64,000 nucleotides of DNA from Streptomyces cinerochromogenes (GTDB lineage Bacteria > Actinomycetota > Actinomycetes > Streptomycetales > Streptomycetaceae), in NCBI RefSeq assembly GCF_014648635.1, contig NZ_BMRM01000005.1, forward strand, positions 1 through 64,000, given 5' to 3'. The position numbers and the translations under genes are program-made. Position 1 is the stretch's first letter. Each line of letters opens with the position of its first letter. Below the pieces are notes generated by a model, which was not told where the DNA came from, searched no databases, and worked only from the letters and a program-made list of their open reading frames with translations. Positions 60,268 to 64,000 of this stretch are shown here, in pieces.

Positions 60268-61464
60268 CTAGTCCCCGTGGGCCGTGGAGCGGGCGTGCAG
60301 GGCGCGGGCGGCGCGGGGGCCGAGCCAGCGCTTGAGTCTGCGCAGCGCCTCCAGGCGTCCGGCCGCCTGGTCCAGGCCGTAGTACAGCTGCGGCGGGACG
60401 TACGGCAGCAGCGGTGAGTGGCGCTGGCCGAGCAGGGCGAACATCCGGTGCGGGGGCAGGCCGATGTAGCGGGGCAGGTTCTCGTACCACTGGGCGCTGT
60501 AGCGGGCCGCGCTCTGCGCGGACAGCAGCGCGGCCCGGCGACGGCGCTCGTAGGCGGCGAGGGCCTGGGGCAGGCCGGCGTGGGCGCGCAGGGCGTCGGC
60601 GAGGCACATGGCGTCCTCCAGGGCGAGGGTGGTGCCGGCGCCGATGGAGTAGTGGGTGGTGTGGGCCGCGTCGCCGAGCAGGACCAGGTTGCCGTGGTGC
60701 CAGGTGCGGTTGGTGAGGGTGCGGAAGGTCTGCCAGGAGGCGCCGGGGCGGGCGGTCAGGGGGTGGCCTTCGAGGATGCCGGCGAAGAGCTTCTCCAGCA
60801 GGGCGAGGCCCTCGCCCTGGTCGGCGCGGTCCAGGCCGAGGCCGGTGAGGGTCTTCGGGGAGCACTCGACGACGCAGGTGCTGCGATCGCCGCTGTAGCC
60901 GTAGCCGTAGGCCCAGATCCAGCCGTGCTCGGTCTCGGTGAAGGCGAAGGTGAAGGCGTCGAAGACCTTGGTGGTGCCGAGCCAGACGTAGGGGTTGCGG
61001 CCGGAGGTGACGCGGGTGCCGAAGTCGTGGGCGGCGCCGGAGCGCAGGGTGCTGTGCACTCCGTCGGCCGCGACGACGAGGTCCGCGCCGGCGGGTGGGT
61101 GCGTCACCTCGCTCTCGTACTCCAGGCGGACCCCCAGGGCGCGGGCCCGGCCGGCGAGCAGGTCGAGCAGCCGGTGCCGGCCGATGCCGAACCCCTCGTC
61201 GCCGTGGTGCCGGGTCGTCAGGTCGCGGACGTGGGCGATGCCCTCGCTCCACCGGACGGAGTGCTCCTCGATCGCCGCGGCGGTCTCGGGGTCGTGCGCC
61301 CGGAGCCGGTCGAGGAGTCCGCGCCAGTAGGTCACGCCCCAGCCGTAGGTGCGGCCCTGGGGGTTGCGTTCGTGGACGGTGACGTCGTGGGCGGGGTCCT
61401 GCAGCTTGAGCAGGATGGCGAGGTACAGGCCGGCGGGCCCGCCTCCGACACAGACGACCTTCAC
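60268..61464 (-). CDS. FAD-dependent monooxygenase resembling salicylyl-CoA 5-hydroxylase
   Basis: A 398-residue class A flavin monooxygenase: FAD motif VVCVGGGPAGLYLAILLKL, the GYGYSGDRSTCVVECSP block, and GDAAHTTHYS with IGAGTTLALEDAMCLADAL closing the FAD site. The segments VWLGTTKVFDAFTFAF and TEHGWIWAYGY are specific to the salicylyl-CoA 5-hydroxylase/anthraniloyl-CoA-type group, which acts on CoA-bound aromatics. No CoA ligase or thiolase is adjacent, so the substrate is uncertain. The GTG at 61464 has GGGGAG upstream; another GTG at 61470 is possible. It is divergent from melC1 across a 338-base region with repeats. Confidence 0.87.
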   Translation of the reverse strand: MKVVCVGGGPAGLYLAILLKLQDPAHDVTVHERNPQGRTYGWGVTYWRGLLDRLRAHDPETAAAIEEHSVRWSEGIAHVRDLTTRHHGDEGFGIGRHRLLDLLAGRARALGVRLEYESEVTHPPAGADLVVAADGVHSTLRSGAAHDFGTRVTSGRNPYVWLGTTKVFDAFTFAFTETEHGWIWAYGYGYSGDRSTCVVECSPKTLTGLGLDRADQGEGLALLEKLFAGILEGHPLTARPGASWQTFRTLTNRTWHHGNLVLLGDAAHTTHYSIGAGTTLALEDAMCLADALRAHAGLPQALAAYERRRRAALLSAQSAARYSAQWYENLPRYIGLPPHRMFALLGQRHSPLLPYVPPQLYYGLDQAAGRLEALRRLKRWLGPRAARALHARSTAHGD

Positions 61465-61802
61465 ACGCACTCCCCTGACCGTCACTTGACGTGCTGGAAC
61501 GGCACCGGAGGGTAGCAGGGCCGCAAGCCGCCCGATCGCGTCAGTTTGGCGTGGTGAGCCGCACCACTCGGACGGGTGGCGTTCGGCAAAGATCATCGGG
61601 AAGTAGGGCGGTACGGCAAGGAATTCCCCGTTCCGGGGTGGATCGGCCTACCGCCACAGCAAGATCATCTTAGTTCAACTCTCTACGACATGTGGCTAAT
61701 TGTCCGGATCGTAGCCAACCGGTTCCGGCCGATTTCTTCCGCTCCGCGAGGTCCCGATAGGCATGCGTCGTCACCACCGAACCACTCTTCAGGAGGATCC
61801 GC
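61465..61802. other. 338-base divergent regulatory region before melC1
   Basis: No gene seen. It has a compound stem-loop: GGCGGTA (61607-61613) with TACCGCC (61649-61655), enclosing CCCCG/CGGGG (61626 and 61634). A 9-base direct repeat AAGATCATC occurs at 61589 and 61661 on either side of it. The inverted repeat TGGCTA-N13-TAGCCA spans 61692-61716. Promoters for both divergent genes should lie here. AGGAGG precedes melC1. Confidence 0.5.
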
Positions 61803-62180
61803 ATGCCCGACATCACCCGGCGCCGCGCGCTCACCGCGGCAGCCGCCGTCGCCGCGACGGCCTCGGTCGCCGCCGTCGCCGCACCCGCCGCGTCGGCCGC
61901 CGGCCACCCCATGCCCACCACACCCGATTCCTTCGACGAGGTCTACAAGGGCCGCCGGATACAGGGCCGTCCGGCCGGCGGCGGCGGACACCACCACGAA
62001 CACGGCGGCGGCTACGCGGTGTTCGTCGACGGCGTGCAGCTGCACGTGATGCAGAACGCCGACGGCACCTGGATCAGCGTCGTCAGCCACTACGACCCGG
62101 TGTCCACCCCGCGCGCCGCCGCCCGTGCCGCGGTGGACGAGCTGCAGGGCGCGCAGCTGCTGCCGTTCCCCTCCAACTGA
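61803..62180 (+). CDS. melC1: Tyrosinase copper chaperone/export partner
   Basis: A 125-residue MelC1. It has a Tat-type signal ([20 protein letters not shown], twin-Arg at 6-7) and a compact mature domain. [20 protein letters not shown] (residues 62-81) holds the histidines that carry copper, and tyrosine Y97 in SHYDPV matches the caddie-protein tyrosine that plugs the tyrosinase active site. MelC1 delivers copper to MelC2 and lets it be exported through its Tat signal. The AGGAGG ribosome site is nine bases upstream. The gene is followed after 34 bases by melC2, as in other Streptomyces. Confidence 0.97.
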   Translation: MPDITRRRALTAAAAVAATASVAAVAAPAASAAGHPMPTTPDSFDEVYKGRRIQGRPAGGGGHHHEHGGGYAVFVDGVQLHVMQNADGTWISVVSHYDPVSTPRAAARAAVDELQGAQLLPFPSN

Positions 62181-62214
62181 CCGCCCCCGCAAGGACTTCC
62201 GGAGCACCCGCACC

Positions 62215-63036
62215 ATGACCGTACGCAAGAACCAGGCCACCCTGACCGCCGACGAGAAGAAGCGGTTCGTGAACGCCGTCCTCGAACTCAAGCGCAGCGG
62301 ACGCTACGACGACTTCGTCCGCACGCACAACGAGTTCATCATGTCGGACACCGACAACGGCGAGCGGACCGGCCACCGCTCCCCCTCCTTCCTGCCCTGG
62401 CACCGCAGATTCCTGCTCGACTTCGAGCAGGCGCTGCAGTCGGTGGACTCCTCGGTCGCGCTGCCCTACTGGGACTGGAGCACCGACCGCACGGTGCGGG
62501 CCTCGCTGTGGGCGCCGGACTTCCTCGGCGGCACCGGGCGCAGCACCGACGGCCGGGTGATGGACGGCCCGTTCGCCGCGTCCACCGGGAACTGGCCGGT
62601 CAACGTGCGCGTCGACGGCCGTACGTTCCTGCGCCGCTCGCTCGGCACCGGCGTGCGGGAACTGCCGACGCGGGCCGAGGTGGAGTCCGTGCTGTCGATG
62701 GCGACGTACGACATGGCGCCGTACAACAGCTCCTCGGACGGCTTCCGCAACCACCTGGAGGGCTGGCGCGGGGTCAACCTGCACAACAGGGTGCACGTGT
62801 GGGTCGGCGGGCAGATGGCCACCGGCGTCTCCCCCAACGACCCGGTGTTCTGGCTGCACCACGCCTACATCGACAAGCTGTGGGCCGAGTGGCAGCGCCG
62901 GCACCCGGACTCCGCCTATGTGCCGGCGGGCGGCACCCCGGACGTGGTGGACCTGAACGACACCATGAAGCCGTGGAACACCGTGCGCCCGGCGGACCTG
63001 CTGGACCACACCAAGCACTACACCTTCGACGTCTGA
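62215..63036 (+). CDS. melC2: Tyrosinase
   Basis: A 273-residue type-3 copper monophenol monooxygenase/catecholase that makes melanin precursors from tyrosine. The six copper-binding histidines match Streptomyces tyrosinase numbering: CuA H38, H54 and H63 (RTHNEF, GHRSPSFLPWHRRF) and CuB H190, H194 and H216 (LHNRVHV, FWLHHAYID). There is no signal peptide, since it is exported with MelC1. The ATG follows AAGGACTTCCGGAGC. Its stop abuts the RNase HI stop with no base between them (TGATCA), so there is no room for a dedicated terminator. Confidence 0.98.
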   Translation: MTVRKNQATLTADEKKRFVNAVLELKRSGRYDDFVRTHNEFIMSDTDNGERTGHRSPSFLPWHRRFLLDFEQALQSVDSSVALPYWDWSTDRTVRASLWAPDFLGGTGRSTDGRVMDGPFAASTGNWPVNVRVDGRTFLRRSLGTGVRELPTRAEVESVLSMATYDMAPYNSSSDGFRNHLEGWRGVNLHNRVHVWVGGQMATGVSPNDPVFWLHHAYIDKLWAEWQRRHPDSAYVPAGGTPDVVDLNDTMKPWNTVRPADLLDHTKHYTFDV

Positions 63037-63744
63037 TCAGACCTCGGCGGTACGGCACTCCGGGTGGCCCCAGCCCTGCGCGTTCTTGGCGATCTTCTCG
63101 CCGGCCGCGTAGGACCGGCCGCACAGGCAGCGGCCCGGGAACTTCGCCTTGATGGTGCGGGCGGACGCGGCCCCGCCGCTGCGCGCGGAAGCGGCGCCAC
63201 CGGTGCGGCGGGGTGCCTTCCCGCGCGGCGCCCCGGCCGCCGGGGTGCCGGACGACGGAGGGGGCTCGGGCGAGCCGAGCGCGCTGCCGGCCGGCTCCTG
63301 GACGGAGGCCGCCTGGCTGGCCGCGCGGTCGGCGAAGTCGTTCAGCGGGTCTCCGTCGACCTGGTGTGCGGGGACGTAGCGGAACTCGACGGACCGGCCG
63401 CCGAGGAGCTCGTCGATGCGGACCACCAGGTCCTGGTTGGCGACGGGCTTGCCGGCGGCGGTCTTCCAGCCGTTGCGCTTCCAGCCGGGCAGCCAGGTGG
63501 TGACGGCCTTCATCGCGTACTGGGAGTCCATCCGGATCTCCAGCTCGACGTCCGGGTCGACGGCGGTGAGCAGCCGCTCCAGGGCCGTCAGCTCGGCGAC
63601 GTTGTTGGTGGCCCGGCCGAGCGGGCCCGCCTCCCAGCGGGCGGGGGTCCGCTCATCGCCGTCCGAGACCACCCACGCCCATCCGGCCGGTCCGGGGTTT
63701 CCCTTCGAAGCCCCGTCGCACGCGGCCACCACACGTTCACGCAT
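63037..63744 (-). CDS. rnhA: Ribonuclease HI with C-terminal zinc-ribbon-like tail
   Basis: A 235-residue RNase HI. The catalytic residues are D10 (AACDGASKGNPGP), E51 (NNVAELTAL), D73 (RMDSQYA) and D139 (NDFADRAA). Residues 1-145 form the RNase H fold that cuts RNA in RNA-DNA hybrids. About 50 Pro/Ser/Ala-rich residues follow (150-198). The tail then contains C206-x-C208 and H227-x2-C230 in CLCGRSYAAGEKIAKNAQGW, a plausible zinc site that is not part of ordinary RNase HI (about 155 residues). The tail may add nucleic-acid binding. The ATG at 63744 starts just before the fold. Confidence 0.88.
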   Translation of the reverse strand: MRERVVAACDGASKGNPGPAGWAWVVSDGDERTPARWEAGPLGRATNNVAELTALERLLTAVDPDVELEIRMDSQYAMKAVTTWLPGWKRNGWKTAAGKPVANQDLVVRIDELLGGRSVEFRYVPAHQVDGDPLNDFADRAASQAASVQEPAGSALGSPEPPPSSGTPAAGAPRGKAPRRTGGAASARSGGAASARTIKAKFPGRCLCGRSYAAGEKIAKNAQGWGHPECRTAEV

Positions 63745-63790
63745 GTGCCCGATCATGCCATGGCCGCGGGCGGCGCCGTCCCGGGACCGG

Positions 63791-64000
63791 TCAGACGTCC
63801 CTGATCCTCGGCATCTCGCCCTCGGTGGTGGTGATGTCGATCACCGAGAAGTTCGCGCCCTGCGGATCGCTCACCGCCGCGAACCGGCCGAAGGGGCTGC
63901 TCATCGGCCCGAAGCGGAGGACCCCGCCGAGCTTGACGGCCCGGTCGACGGCCGCGTCGCAGTCGTCGACGGTGAAGTAGACGTTGATGTACGACGGCAC
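63791..64000 (-). CDS. VOC-family protein, C-terminal part (5' end beyond the window)
   Basis: The visible 69 residues are PSYINVYFTVDDCDAAVDRA, continuing VKLGGVLRFGPMSSPFGRFA and VSDPQGANFSVIDITTTEGEM, the last module of a two-module VOC protein as found in Streptomyces resistance-like and glyoxalase-like proteins. The start codon is outside the window: the GTG at 63998-64000 reads as an internal valine preceding a well-formed beta strand. The RNase HI stop-side gene lies 46 bases downstream in the same orientation. Function cannot be assigned. Confidence 0.75.
   Translation of the reverse strand: MPSYINVYFTVDDCDAAVDRAVKLGGVLRFGPMSSPFGRFAAVSDPQGANFSVIDITTTEGEMPRIRDV

Noticed and set aside
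61692..61720. A possible AdpA box (TGGCTAATTG) upstream of melC1
   Set aside because: It fails two positions of the known consensus TGGCSNGWWY; the inverted repeat there is better supported.

Overview
The window is high-G+C DNA with third-position G/C bias, many GTG starts, WhiB, SsgA-like and LAL-type regulators, a GlgE-pathway gene set and a melC operon. Together these point to a Streptomyces chromosome (genus inferred from gene content; species not determined). About 58 protein genes are called, most in short operons of one to four genes. I saw no rRNA, tRNA, CRISPR array, transposase or phage gene.

Layout. 1-4.1 kb: alpha-glucan operon (treS end, maltokinase, glgB). 4.2-10 kb: a YbdK-type ligase, a small membrane protein, an acyl-CoA synthetase, a RsbW-like ATPase, a type II NADH dehydrogenase and a DUF4287 protein. 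10.1-15 kb: a FUSC membrane protein, a SigB/F/G-family sigma factor next to a second RsbW-like ATPase, a candidate two-hairpin small RNA and a cNMP-binding protein. 15-19 kb: an MFS exporter, a divergent LysE-type exporter/LysR pair, a WhiB-like protein and a DUF6098 protein. 19-25 kb: exported L,D-transpeptidase-like and M1 peptidase genes, DUF488, a TetR plus FAD-dehydrogenase operon with two tandem operators, and alkB behind a LexA-like box.

25-32 kb is a redox and stress block: an MBL hydrolase, a DUF4032 protein carrying an in-frame palindromic element, a universal stress protein, and a translationally coupled three-gene operon. That operon encodes a receiver/glutaredoxin-like/TrxR-like fusion, a soluble cNMP-domain histidine kinase and a UBP-type zinc finger. 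The fusion appears to lack both expected redox disulfides, which makes this the most intriguing system here. 32-35 kb holds a large LAL regulator. 34.8-41.5 kb is a ROK-controlled secreted glycan-degradation operon (GH27-CBM35, GH95, SGNH esterase).

41.6-50.5 kb is rich in secreted proteins: an M4 metalloprotease, a serine hydrolase, a streptogrisin-type protease and an intradiol dioxygenase. The last two end in related CBM5/12-like modules. Two regulators lie between them and an AIM24 protein follows. 50.6-56.4 kb: a TPR protein coupled to a polyprenyl diphosphate synthase behind tandem palindromes, a PLP dehydratase, a membrane pseudokinase and an F420-type oxidoreductase. 56.6-64 kb: an SsgA-like protein, small membrane and VOC proteins, an aldo/keto reductase, a salicylyl-CoA-hydroxylase-like monooxygenase divergent from melC1-melC2, an RNase HI with a Cys-rich tail, and a VOC gene cut by the window end.

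All family assignments come from reading motifs by eye. No database search was run.
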